A program made the position numbers and the translations under genes. The notes below the pieces were generated by a model that was not told where the DNA came from, searched no databases, and saw only the letters and a program-made list of their open reading frames with translations. Below, piece by piece: positions 1 through 5,557 of a stretch of DNA of 5,557 nucleotides. Where the stretch lies: NCBI GenBank assembly GCA_017998585.1, contig JAGOCT010000139.1, positions 1-5,557 on the forward strand. The letters are read 5' to 3'. The first letter of the stretch is position 1. The number at the start of each line of letters is the position of its first letter. This DNA is from Candidatus Cloacimonadota bacterium. Lineage in GTDB: Bacteria; Cloacimonadota; Cloacimonadia; Cloacimonadales; WRIO01.

Positions 1-560
1 GGCTAATATTGTATTCTATGCTGATTGGCTTTGCCTTAAGAGTCTCGTTCTGGATGTATCAGCCTTATTTTGTATTAACACAGATAGACATTTTCTGGTA
101 TGGATTGATCTTTTTCTTCTTCAATATGGTTGCTGCTTTTTCTTCAAAAGTAATTGGCGCAAGATTCTATGAAAAAAGACCAAGACACATTTTATTAATG
201 CTGGCTTCTCTGATGTGCATATCCTTTATTCTGCCGGCAATCTTCAGGTATCCGTTTATGATTGTGATTTTGGCTTTACAGCAAATTGTCAGAGGTATGA
301 ACAGTACAACGACCCGATTTTACATCAATCATCAGGTAAATGATCAGGAAAGAGCAACGATTATATCAGTGGTTAGCCTGGCTGGCAGTCTTGGTTTTGC
401 CATCTTATCACCTTTGGTCGGTTTATCTCTGGATAAAAACGGAACAGTATTTACTTATCTCAGCGTAGGATTCTTGTGTGTTACTTCAACTTTATGTCTC
501 AGTCTGTTCAGAAAATATCAAAAATCAATGAAAAAGAAACAGGCAATCACTAATTGCTAA
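1..560 (+). CDS. Major facilitator superfamily transporter, C-terminal part (5' end outside window)
   Basis: The reading frame is open to the left edge, so the gene starts outside the window. The first possible in-window start is a TTG at 9 with no convincing ribosome site, so I do not take it as real. The visible part, about 183 residues, is very hydrophobic with five or six likely membrane helices (counting from the TTG: about 4-19, 28-47, 60-78, 83-97, 117-140 and 145-167). It ends in a basic tail (RKYQKSMKKK). This matches the C-terminal six-helix half of an MFS carrier. The stretch RGMNSTTTRFYINHQV followed by ERATIISVVSLAGSLG resembles the region around helices 10-11 in MFS drug or sugar carriers, where an Arg-Ala-Thr stretch precedes a glycine-rich helix. 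It is an inner-membrane secondary transporter; its substrate cannot be told. The stop codon lies inside the 3' end of the convergent flhB gene. Confidence 0.8.
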   Translation, partial: LILYSMLIGFALRVSFWMYQPYFVLTQIDIFWYGLIFFFFNMVAAFSSKVIGARFYEKRPRHILLMLASLMCISFILPAIFRYPFMIVILALQQIVRGMNSTTTRFYINHQVNDQERATIISVVSLAGSLGFAILSPLVGLSLDKNGTVFTYLSVGFLCVTSTLCLSLFRKYQKSMKKKQAITNC

Positions 561-568
561 AGCCTTTT
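543..568. terminator. Possible weak bidirectional terminator at convergent gene ends
   Basis: GCAAT (543-547) and ATTGC (553-557) can pair around a 5-nt loop, exactly where the two convergent stop codons lie. Read on the minus strand the stem is followed by a T-rich run (CTGTTTCTTTTTC); read on the plus strand, CCTTTTCC follows a few bases later. A 5-bp AT-rich stem is weak for an intrinsic terminator, so this is tentative. No other terminator-like structure is seen near either 3' end. Confidence 0.22.
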
Positions 569-1611
569 CCTTTCGCCTTATAGACATTAGCTAAAATTTC
601 AGCAACTGCTGCATAGAATTGAACATCAATCGGTTTACCGATCTCAGAAAATTTATAAAGAAGCCGGGCAAGTGGTTTATCTTCAACAATTGGAATGTTA
701 TTCTCACGTGCGATTTCTTTTATACGTTCTGCTATGAGCCGTTTGCCTTTAGCTAATACGATTGGCGCATCTGATATGTCTGGATCATACTTAATGGCAA
801 TTGCGATATGAGTCGGGTTGGTTATCACAACATCAGCCTGGGGTATATCTTTCATCATCCGTTTTAATGATTCTTCCATCATCAGATTCAATATTTTACG
901 TTTTACCTGAGGATCACCTTCCATTTGCTTAAACTCATCCTTGACTTCTGATTTGGTCATTTTCAATTTTTTGATATAGAGATATTTACTCCAAAAGAAA
1001 TCCGCAACAGCGAAGAAGATATAAAAAATAAGCAGATAGATAATGACTTTTACGATAAGCTTTAGCAGGTACATGAATATCTGATTGATATCCAGAAATA
1101 TAAGACCCATAAAACTGTTAATTTCCTTACGAATCACCATCCAGATAATTAGAGATAATATAAATATCTTGATTAAACCTTTTGCCAGCTTTTTAAATCC
1201 ATCTACAGAAAAGATTTCCTTAAAACCACCTAATTTAATGAAGTCCCATTTCATTTTTAGCTGTTCAGTCGTAAAAATCCAGCCAACTTGAATAATAGAA
1301 GAAACAGTTCCAACTATCATTAATATGAACCCTAATGGTCCAACTACCAGCCAGAAATAAATAAAGTACTTTATAACAAGTGTTTGAATATTTTGTATTC
1401 CTAAACTCATTGTCAGATTTTCAAATGCATACCGATACATATCTTTGAAAACATGAATCATCAATGGCCCGCCAATTCTTAAAAAAACAAGCAGTATGAG
1501 CAAAAAGAATGCCGTATCAACTTCGCTTGATCTGGCAACATTTCCTTTTCTTCTTTGTTCTCCCAACCGCTTACTGGTGGGCTTCTCCGTTTTTTCGGTA
1601 TCTTCAGCCAT
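550..1611 (-). CDS. flhB: Flagellar type III export switch protein FlhB
   Basis: FlhB is the inner-membrane export-gate protein that switches the flagellar secretion apparatus from rod/hook to filament substrates through self-cleavage. The 353-residue length matches the family (about 350-380). The N-terminus has the usual EKTEKPTSKR basic leader. Four hydrophobic segments follow (about 34-55, 81-109, 145-161 and 178-206), then the conserved cytoplasmic linker KMTKSEVKDEF...EGDPQVKRK (about 217-239). The autocleavage motif NPTH is at 265-268, so cleavage is expected between N265 and P266. The C-terminal domain has the typical KYDP, AKGK, ERIKEIARENNIPIVE and AVAEILANVY blocks and only a short tail. 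Non-flagellar SctU homologues share NPTH, but these blocks read as flagellar. ATG at 1611 follows the upstream stop by 3 nt with only a weak GGA-type ribosome site, so translation is probably coupled. No flhA or flhF is adjacent, unlike many flagellar loci. Confidence 0.95.
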   Translation of the reverse strand: MAEDTEKTEKPTSKRLGEQRRKGNVARSSEVDTAFFLLILLVFLRIGGPLMIHVFKDMYRYAFENLTMSLGIQNIQTLVIKYFIYFWLVVGPLGFILMIVGTVSSIIQVGWIFTTEQLKMKWDFIKLGGFKEIFSVDGFKKLAKGLIKIFILSLIIWMVIRKEINSFMGLIFLDINQIFMYLLKLIVKVIIYLLIFYIFFAVADFFWSKYLYIKKLKMTKSEVKDEFKQMEGDPQVKRKILNLMMEESLKRMMKDIPQADVVITNPTHIAIAIKYDPDISDAPIVLAKGKRLIAERIKEIARENNIPIVEDKPLARLLYKFSEIGKPIDVQFYAAVAEILANVYKAKGKGFSN

Positions 1612-1614
1612 TTC

Positions 1615-2100
1615 CTATTCCATTATCTTCAAGAGAAAAGTATTGGTTTCAGTTACATTTTTAAATAAAAAGCGATAGTTAATATGCCGTACAACATTTA
1701 TCTGATGATATTTTAGTTTTTTATCCACATTCGTTTCACCCCAGTTGTATGCGGCAAGTGCTAGGCTATAGTTTTGCTTATATTTTTTTAACAGATATAT
1801 CATATACTCGCCAGATGTTCTGATGTTAATCCATGGTAACCATAATTGCCATTTTTTAATATCCTTATGAAGATATCTGGCTGTATCAAAAGTAATCTGT
1901 CCAGGTCCAATTGCACTGGCATATGAATAGGCAAAGCATCGAAAAGAACTCTCAGAGTTTATCTGCCTGTAAAAATAAGTAGAATTGAGGTTTAGCTTTT
2001 TACTGTAATAATAAGTAATCACTCGATTGCTTAAAGGATTAAAAAGAACAACGATAACAAAAAGAAGGATAAACTGAAATAAAATCAGTATTTTCTTCAT
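1615..2100 (-). CDS. Compact membrane-anchored lytic transglycosylase (SLT/GH23-like)
   Basis: This 161-residue protein is likely a peptidoglycan lytic transglycosylase, which cleaves the MurNAc-GlcNAc bond to give 1,6-anhydro ends. Residues 4-20 form one hydrophobic segment after MKK, a signal anchor or uncleaved signal peptide that puts the domain in the periplasm. The SLT signature begins INSESSFRCFAYSYASAIG; E50 in the ESSF motif is the expected catalytic acid. It continues GPGQITFDTARYL (about 66-77) and the third motif, ALAAYNWGETNV (about 114-125), matches the family's AYNxG block. The common GLMQ is replaced by GPGQ. Nothing but the anchor and a minimal domain is present; the large helical ring of Slt70 is absent. 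ATG at 2100 shares one base with the TPR gene's stop (TAATG) and has no clear ribosome site, suggesting coupled translation. Its place before flhB hints at a role in flagellar passage through the wall, which is an inference. Confidence 0.82.
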   Translation of the reverse strand: MKKILILFQFILLFVIVVLFNPLSNRVITYYYSKKLNLNSTYFYRQINSESSFRCFAYSYASAIGPGQITFDTARYLHKDIKKWQLWLPWINIRTSGEYMIYLLKKYKQNYSLALAAYNWGETNVDKKLKYHQINVVRHINYRFLFKNVTETNTFLLKIME

Positions 2101-2750
2101 TATTTCTTTCTGGTTTTAATCTTTGCCAGATTGTGTTTGTAACCTGTATTTGATGGAGAAAGTTGTACCGCTTTCTCAAAACAGGATTCTATATCTTTTT
2201 TGGGTCTGTTTGCTTTCATCATTGTTATTCCAAGCGTATTGTAAATCATGGCATTATCCGGATCAAGTGCTAAAGCCTCTTCAAATGTTTTGATAGCTTC
2301 ATTGAATGATTTATTATCCTGATAATCCATACCTTTAAAAAACAATTCTCTGGAACAAACATATTTTTCTCTTTCAGATTCACTTTTGATCCGTTTATAA
2401 TTTTTCTGGTAAAGTGGAAAATCCGGATGCTCTTTAGAGAGTTTTTTGTAACATTCTGTAGCTTGATTCCACTTTCTTAAAATCGTATAGGTTTCGGCAA
2501 TAGTTGTTAGAATCACTTCATTATCCGGATACTGATTGAGTACTTTTTCCAGATAATCAAGTGCCATTTCATGTTTATTCATAGTAATCAGAACTAAGCC
2601 CATATTGTACTGATTGATATAATTCGCATTGAGAAGAAGCGCTTTCTGAAAGCAATGATAGGCTTTATCTTTTACACCTCTGGAAAGCATTCGCTGCCCT
2701 CTGTTTTGATAAAATTTTTCCTGAAAACGTTTAAAGTAGTCATAAATCAT
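2100..2750 (-). CDS. Tetratricopeptide-repeat (TPR) protein
   Basis: This 216-residue protein is built almost wholly of TPR helical pairs, which bind other proteins; no enzymatic domain is visible. Repeats recognisable by the spaced G/A/Y/A/P pattern lie at about 13-43 (ending CFQKALLLNAN), 44-77 (ending LEKVLNQYPDN), 78-111 (ending YKKLSKEHPDF), 133-166 (ending FEEALALDPDN) and 167-201 (ending FEKAVQLSPSN). A charged, lysine- and glutamate-rich linker (about 112-132) separates the first three from the last two. There is no signal peptide or membrane segment, so it is probably cytoplasmic. ATG at 2750 has AGGAG at 2756-2760 with a 5-nt spacer, a convincing start. It is the first gene of a unit with the transglycosylase (1-bp overlap) and flhB. 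A scaffold or chaperone role in flagellar assembly is possible but only inferred from position; its specific function is unknown. Confidence 0.88.
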   Translation of the reverse strand: MIYDYFKRFQEKFYQNRGQRMLSRGVKDKAYHCFQKALLLNANYINQYNMGLVLITMNKHEMALDYLEKVLNQYPDNEVILTTIAETYTILRKWNQATECYKKLSKEHPDFPLYQKNYKRIKSESEREKYVCSRELFFKGMDYQDNKSFNEAIKTFEEALALDPDNAMIYNTLGITMMKANRPKKDIESCFEKAVQLSPSNTGYKHNLAKIKTRKK

Positions 2751-2771
2751 AAATTCTCCTGTTTCCCTAAA

Positions 2772-2807
2772 TAAAAAAAGCCCATTATACTCAGTATAAT
2801 GGGCTTT
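2772..2807 (-). terminator. Strong intrinsic terminator after the M3 peptidase gene
   Basis: A perfect 14-bp inverted repeat (AAAGCCCATTATAC at 2777-2790, GTATAATGGGCTTT at 2794-2807) has a 3-nt loop. Read on the minus strand it runs directly into seven Ts (2773-2779), then ATTT. It begins 6 nt after the peptidase stop codon. On the plus strand the stem is followed by only TTT then AGA, so it works mainly for minus-strand transcripts. Confidence 0.9.
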
Positions 2808-2822
2808 AGAATATTAAATCAA
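2793..2822 (-). promoter_or_regulatory. Candidate promoter embedded in the terminator, for the TPR-SLT-flhB unit
   Basis: On the minus strand TTGATT (2817-2822, 4 of 6 to TTGACA) is followed 18 bp later by TATACT (2793-2798, 5 of 6 to TATAAT). The -35 overlaps the last codons of the peptidase gene and the -10 sits at the hairpin loop. A transcript starting about 7 bp further on would contain only the second arm, so could not fold into the terminator. Its leader would be roughly 35 nt and would carry the AGGAG of the TPR gene. The hairpin also contains an exact TATAAT on each strand, with no matching -35. AT-rich DNA gives such matches by chance, so this is tentative. Confidence 0.35.
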
Positions 2823-4841
2823 GCCGTCTCTTCTGAGAGATGCACTGGCATCTGGCTTACGGCCACGGAATTTTACATATAGGTTCATTGGATGTTCTGT
2901 ATTTCCCTTTGAAAGGATGTTTTCTCTGAAAGAACGGGCAGTCTCAGGATTAAATATACCATCTTCCAGGAATTTTTCAAAAGCATCTGCATCGAGTACT
3001 TCTGCCCATTTGTAGGAATAGTAGCCTGAAGAATAACCGCCGGCAAAGATATGTGAAAAACTGGTTGATGAACACATCCCTTCAACCTTTGGCAGTAAAC
3101 GAAGTCTGTCAAGTGCTTTCTCTTCAAATTCAGGCACATTTTGTACGTCTCTGTTGTCCTGTGAAAACCATGCCATATCCAACATACCAAAAGTAAGTTG
3201 TCTGATATTGAAGATACCTTTGTTAAATTTCTCTGCTTTTTTAACTTTTTCAATCAAATCTGAAGGTATTAATTCTCCTGTCTGATAATGATAAGCAAAC
3301 AGTTTGAGTGTTTCTTCTTCGGTTACCCAGTTTTCCATAATCTGGCTTGGTAATTCAACAAAATCCCAATATACATTAGGGCTGGCAAGAGAAGGATAAA
3401 CACAATCAGATAAAAGACCATGAAGCGCATGACCGAATTCATGGAAAAGCGTCTGAACTTCTCCTAATCTGAGCAGAGAAGGAGTTTCTGAAGTTGATGG
3501 AGTCATATTCGCAACTATGGAAATAAATGGTCTAACAATCTCACCCTTGTGTAAGCCCTGTGAACGGAAGCTAGTCATCCATGCACCGTCACGTTTGGTT
3601 TCTCTTGGGAATAAATCCAGATAAAGCAAACCAACGAACTTATCATTATTTTCAGTTACTTCATAGACAGTTACATCTTTATGATATACAGGAATTTCTG
3701 TGTTTTGTTTAAACTGCAGACCATATAGTTTTTCTGCTGTTTTAAACATTCCTTCGATACAGTTTTCCATTTTGAAATATGGTTTCAGCTCTTCTTCATT
3801 GAAATCATATTTTTCTTTTTTCATGATTTCAGTGTAGTAAGATGAATCCCATCCCATAAAAGTATCAAGGTTATCAAGACGTTTAGCAAGTGCTTTTAAT
3901 TCTTCAATTTCTTCTTTTGCTCTTGGATAAGACACATTATAGATCTTTTCAAGGAATTCTTTGACGGTTTCAATATTTTCAGCCATTCTTTCCTGTAAAA
4001 CATAATCTGCATGAGTTTTATAACCTAAGAGTTCAGCTCTTTCCTGTTTCAGCGTGATAATTTGTTTAATAATATCCTGATTATCAAATTCATCGTTAAA
4101 CGCTTTTTTACCTGATGCACGGGATATGGTTTCTCTTAACTGGCGATTTTTTGCATAGCTCATCACAGGGATGATTGATGGGGCTTGTAAGTTAAATGCC
4201 CATTTTTCTGCTTCACCTTTTTTTACTGCCAGATCTTTAGCTGCCTGTTTAGCAGTTTCTGGTAATCCGTCCAATTCTTCTTCGCTGTTTACAAAGTGTA
4301 TAAAAGCATTAGTAGAATTTAATACATTACGAGAGAAGTTAGGAGAGAGTACAGAAAGTTCCTGGTCGATCTGTTCAAGTCTTTTTTTCTTTTCAGGATC
4401 TAACAATGCACCGTTTCTGATAAAACGTTTATAAAGTGTATCCAGTAATCTTTTTTGTTCAGCATTCAAATCTTCCTGATGTTCGTAAACATGCTTCACT
4501 TTTTCAAACAGGACATCATCGAGGAATACTTCTGATGCCAAAGTTGCTAATTTTGGAGAGATTTCATTGGCTAATTGTTTGAATTCATCATCAGATTCAG
4601 CAGAAAGTAAGTTGAAAAAAATACCGCCAACTATGCCTAAGTCTTCTTCGCCGGTTTCAAGTGCTAACACGGTATTATCAAAAGTAGGGGTTTCATTATT
4701 TTCTTTAACTTTTTTCATGTTTTCACGGGCAATTTCAAGGCTTTTATCAATTGCCGGTAAAAAATGTTCTGTTTTAATTAAATGAAAAGGGATTGCCTCA
4801 AAAGGCGTATTCCACTTTTCAAAGAATGGATTTTGGCTCAT
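2814..4841 (-). CDS. M3-family zinc oligopeptidase (Dcp/oligopeptidase A type)
   Basis: This is a zinc metallopeptidase of family M3 (thimet oligopeptidase/Dcp group), which cuts short peptides in the cytoplasm and helps recycle them. Its 675 residues match Dcp and oligopeptidase A (about 680). The zinc site is HEFGH at 467-471 (H467, H471 ligands; E468 catalytic), with the third ligand expected at E496 in DFVELPSQIMENW (493-505). The substrate-binding tyrosine region GGYSSGYYSYKWAEVLDADAF (Y603, Y607, Y608 and Y610 candidates) is intact. The N-terminal half is charged and helical, as in the family, covering the active-site channel. No signal peptide is seen. ATG at 4841 has AGGAG (4847-4851) with a 5-nt spacer; an overlapping ATG at 4845 is out of frame. 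It lies 64 nt after the FKBP gene and probably shares its transcript. Whether it acts as a peptidyl-dipeptidase (Dcp) or an endo-oligopeptidase (PrlC/OpdA) cannot be decided by eye, so no gene symbol is given. Confidence 0.93.
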   Translation of the reverse strand: MSQNPFFEKWNTPFEAIPFHLIKTEHFLPAIDKSLEIARENMKKVKENNETPTFDNTVLALETGEEDLGIVGGIFFNLLSAESDDEFKQLANEISPKLATLASEVFLDDVLFEKVKHVYEHQEDLNAEQKRLLDTLYKRFIRNGALLDPEKKKRLEQIDQELSVLSPNFSRNVLNSTNAFIHFVNSEEELDGLPETAKQAAKDLAVKKGEAEKWAFNLQAPSIIPVMSYAKNRQLRETISRASGKKAFNDEFDNQDIIKQIITLKQERAELLGYKTHADYVLQERMAENIETVKEFLEKIYNVSYPRAKEEIEELKALAKRLDNLDTFMGWDSSYYTEIMKKEKYDFNEEELKPYFKMENCIEGMFKTAEKLYGLQFKQNTEIPVYHKDVTVYEVTENNDKFVGLLYLDLFPRETKRDGAWMTSFRSQGLHKGEIVRPFISIVANMTPSTSETPSLLRLGEVQTLFHEFGHALHGLLSDCVYPSLASPNVYWDFVELPSQIMENWVTEEETLKLFAYHYQTGELIPSDLIEKVKKAEKFNKGIFNIRQLTFGMLDMAWFSQDNRDVQNVPEFEEKALDRLRLLPKVEGMCSSTSFSHIFAGGYSSGYYSYKWAEVLDADAFEKFLEDGIFNPETARSFRENILSKGNTEHPMNLYVKFRGRKPDASASLRRDGLI

Positions 4842-4879
4842 TCATGCTCCTTTTATTTCTAAAATAATCTTATTTTTCA

Positions 4880-4896
4880 GCAAGCAGGATGCTTGC
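4880..4896 (-). other. Short stem-loop between the FKBP and M3 peptidase genes
   Basis: GCAAGC (4880-4885) and GCTTGC (4891-4896) form a perfect 6-bp GC-rich stem with a 5-nt loop, in an otherwise AT-rich 64-nt gap. No T run follows on either strand, so it does not look like an intrinsic terminator. In the joint mRNA it would lie about 10 nt after the FKBP stop. It might stabilise or process the transcript; no function is shown. Confidence 0.4.
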
Positions 4897-4905
4897 AGTA
4901 CGAGT

Positions 4906-5331
4906 TTATTTCTTAGGGTTGATTTCCAGTAACTGAACTTCAAATTTTAAGGTTGCTTTTGGAGGAATGACACCACCGGCACCTCTGTCACCATAAGCCA
5001 TATCAGAAGGGATAGTCAGCATTCTCACTTCACCAATTTTCATACCATCAACACCCTGATCCCAGCCTTTAATCACCATGCCGGCACCTAATTTAAAATC
5101 AAATGGCTGATTGCGATCTTTTGAACTGTCAAATTTCTTACCATCCAAGAGCCAACCAGTGTAGTGAACTCTTACTAAATCACCTTTTTTACATGCTTCG
5201 CCATTACCTTTTGTTGTAATTTCATACGTTAATCCGGATTCCATTTTTACTATTTTTCCTTTCGCTAATAAATTGCTCATTGCCAGTATACTGATTAGAA
5301 TAATCAGCATAATCGTTTTTGTCTTCTTCAT
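4906..5331 (-). CDS. Secreted FKBP-type peptidyl-prolyl cis-trans isomerase
   Basis: This enzyme speeds cis-trans isomerisation of Xaa-Pro bonds and helps fold exported proteins. From the chosen start it is 141 residues. A signal peptide (KK, then a hydrophobic core about 7-22) probably ends at LLA (21-23), placing the mature protein in the periplasm or outside; no lipobox cysteine is seen. One FKBP domain (about 35-138) follows. The pocket residues known from human FKBP12 are present: Y57 in VHYTG, F68 and D69 in FDSS, F77 in PFDF, V86-I87 and W90 in MVIKGW, Y113 in AYG, I122 in VIPP, and F130. FKBP12 H87 corresponds to A118. The frame also opens with a GTG at 5343, but the codons between it and ATG 5331 contain GGAGG (5337-5341), the ribosome site for that ATG, so I use 5331. 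It lacks the dimerisation domain of FkpA/Mip proteins. It is first in a likely unit with the M3 peptidase. Confidence 0.95.
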   Translation of the reverse strand: MKKTKTIMLIILISILAMSNLLAKGKIVKMESGLTYEITTKGNGEACKKGDLVRVHYTGWLLDGKKFDSSKDRNQPFDFKLGAGMVIKGWDQGVDGMKIGEVRMLTIPSDMAYGDRGAGGVIPPKATLKFEVQLLEINPKK

Positions 5332-5341
5332 TCTTTCCTCC
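5332..5341 (-). promoter_or_regulatory. Ribosome binding site that fixes the FKBP start
   Basis: GGAGG (5337-5341) lies 5 nt before the ATG at 5329-5331 on the minus strand. Starting at the in-frame GTG (5341-5343) would place this site inside the coding region and add MEER before the lysines of the signal peptide. The later ATG gives a standard MKKTK signal-peptide start. Confidence 0.8.
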
Positions 5342-5343
5342 AC

Positions 5344-5529
5344 TTTATGGTTTTATTTATTGACATTCTGATAATATATTCAAAAATATCTATATGATTA
5401 AGATGCTCTGTTCCCATAAAAATAAAGCTTTAAAATTAGTAAAGATTTTTTTTAAAACTGAAAAAATAAATGTAGCTTTTTGTTTTTTTTTTATACTAAT
5501 AGGTTAATAAAGAAGAAAGGAGAGACAGG
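5344..5529. promoter_or_regulatory. AT-rich divergent intergenic region with likely promoters for both sides
   Basis: The FKBP gene leaves to the left and a plus-strand gene to the right, so promoters for both should lie here, but none is clear-cut. On the plus strand there is an exact TTGACA (5360-5365) with only AAATAT 18 bp later, and a TATACT (5492-5497) with no good -35. On the minus strand the AT-rich run at about 5366-5390 holds several -10-like hexamers without a convincing partner. The region also has T or A runs (5447-5454, 5461-5466 and 5482-5492) and a TAAAGCTTTA palindrome (5423-5432). No coding frame or terminator was recognised. Confidence 0.35.
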
Positions 5530-5557
5530 ATGAAAACCAGTCAAAGTAGTCAATCTG
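5530..5557 (+). CDS. Start of an unidentified gene, cut by the right edge
   Basis: An ATG at 5530 is preceded by AAAGGAGA, with AAGGAG at 5517-5522 and a 7-nt spacer, the best ribosome site on the plus strand in this window. The nine visible codons read MKTSQSSQS and stay open to the edge. They are polar, with no sign of a signal peptide, but too short to identify a product. The gene is divergent from the FKBP gene and separated from it by the AT-rich region. Confidence 0.65.

Noticed and set aside
550..1611. Reading the FlhB-like protein as a virulence type III secretion component (SctU)
   Set aside because: The linker and C-terminal blocks (KMTKSEVKDEF, AVAEILANVY) look flagellar, and no other injectisome gene is present in the window.
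1085..1678. Plus-strand open frames antisense to flhB and the transglycosylase 3' end (60-68 codons)
   Set aside because: They lie opposite well-conserved coding sequence, are short, and their translations show no domain.
2885..3253. 122-codon open frame on the minus strand inside the M3 peptidase gene
   Set aside because: It overlaps the conserved zinc-peptidase C-terminal region in another frame, and its translation has no recognisable domain. It is a shadow of the real gene.
4171..4785. Plus-strand open frames of 72 and 87 codons antisense to the M3 peptidase
   Set aside because: Serine- and phenylalanine-rich translations typical of antisense frames of charged helical proteins; no domain and no supporting context.
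5381..5388. Minus-strand TATTTTTG matching the Bacteroidota -7 element TAnnTTTG upstream of the FKBP gene
   Set aside because: There is no TTG partner at the expected -33 distance, the match is cheap in such AT-rich DNA, and the strong Shine-Dalgarno sites argue against a typical Bacteroidota host.
5423..5432. TAAAGCTTTA palindrome as an operator or terminator
   Set aside because: A lone AT-rich 10-bp palindrome without a loop, T run or second copy is expected by chance in this spacer.

Overview
The window is AT-rich DNA (mid-30s % G+C by eye) from a bacterium that makes flagella. It carries five complete protein genes, all on the minus strand, and two genes cut by the window edges, both on the plus strand. 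Several genes have strong Shine-Dalgarno sites (AGGAG or GGAGG 5-7 nt before the start), which argues against typical Bacteroidota. The M3 peptidase does carry a DFVELPSQIMENW stretch that I associate with Bacteroidota/FCB-type M3 enzymes. A motile FCB-group or spirochaete-like lineage would fit, but I cannot fix the taxon from this sequence. I saw no tRNA, rRNA, CRISPR array, insertion sequence or phage gene.

Layout from left to right: the C-terminal half of a major facilitator transporter (+, cut at the left edge) converges on flhB (-), and the two 3' ends overlap by 11 bp. Then, read on the minus strand from 2750 down to 550, comes a tightly packed unit: a TPR protein, a compact membrane-anchored lytic transglycosylase, and the flagellar export switch protein FlhB. 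The TPR and transglycosylase genes overlap by 1 bp, and 3 nt separate the transglycosylase from flhB. Upstream of this unit is a strong intrinsic terminator (2772-2807) that closes a second minus-strand unit: a secreted FKBP-type prolyl isomerase (4906-5331) followed by a large M3-family zinc oligopeptidase (2814-4841). To the right is a roughly 190-bp AT-rich divergent intergenic region, then the first nine codons of a plus-strand gene with a good ribosome site.

The two minus-strand units have different themes. The upstream pair deals with protein folding outside the cytoplasm and peptide breakdown in the cytoplasm. The downstream trio plausibly serves flagellar assembly: the transglycosylase could open peptidoglycan locally, FlhB controls substrate export, and the TPR protein is a likely scaffold. 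That functional link is inferred from gene packing only.

I see no strong candidate for an undescribed system here. The most interesting signal is a possible promoter lying inside the terminator hairpin between the two minus-strand units. It would allow the TPR-transglycosylase-flhB unit to be transcribed despite having only about 20 bp of free upstream space.
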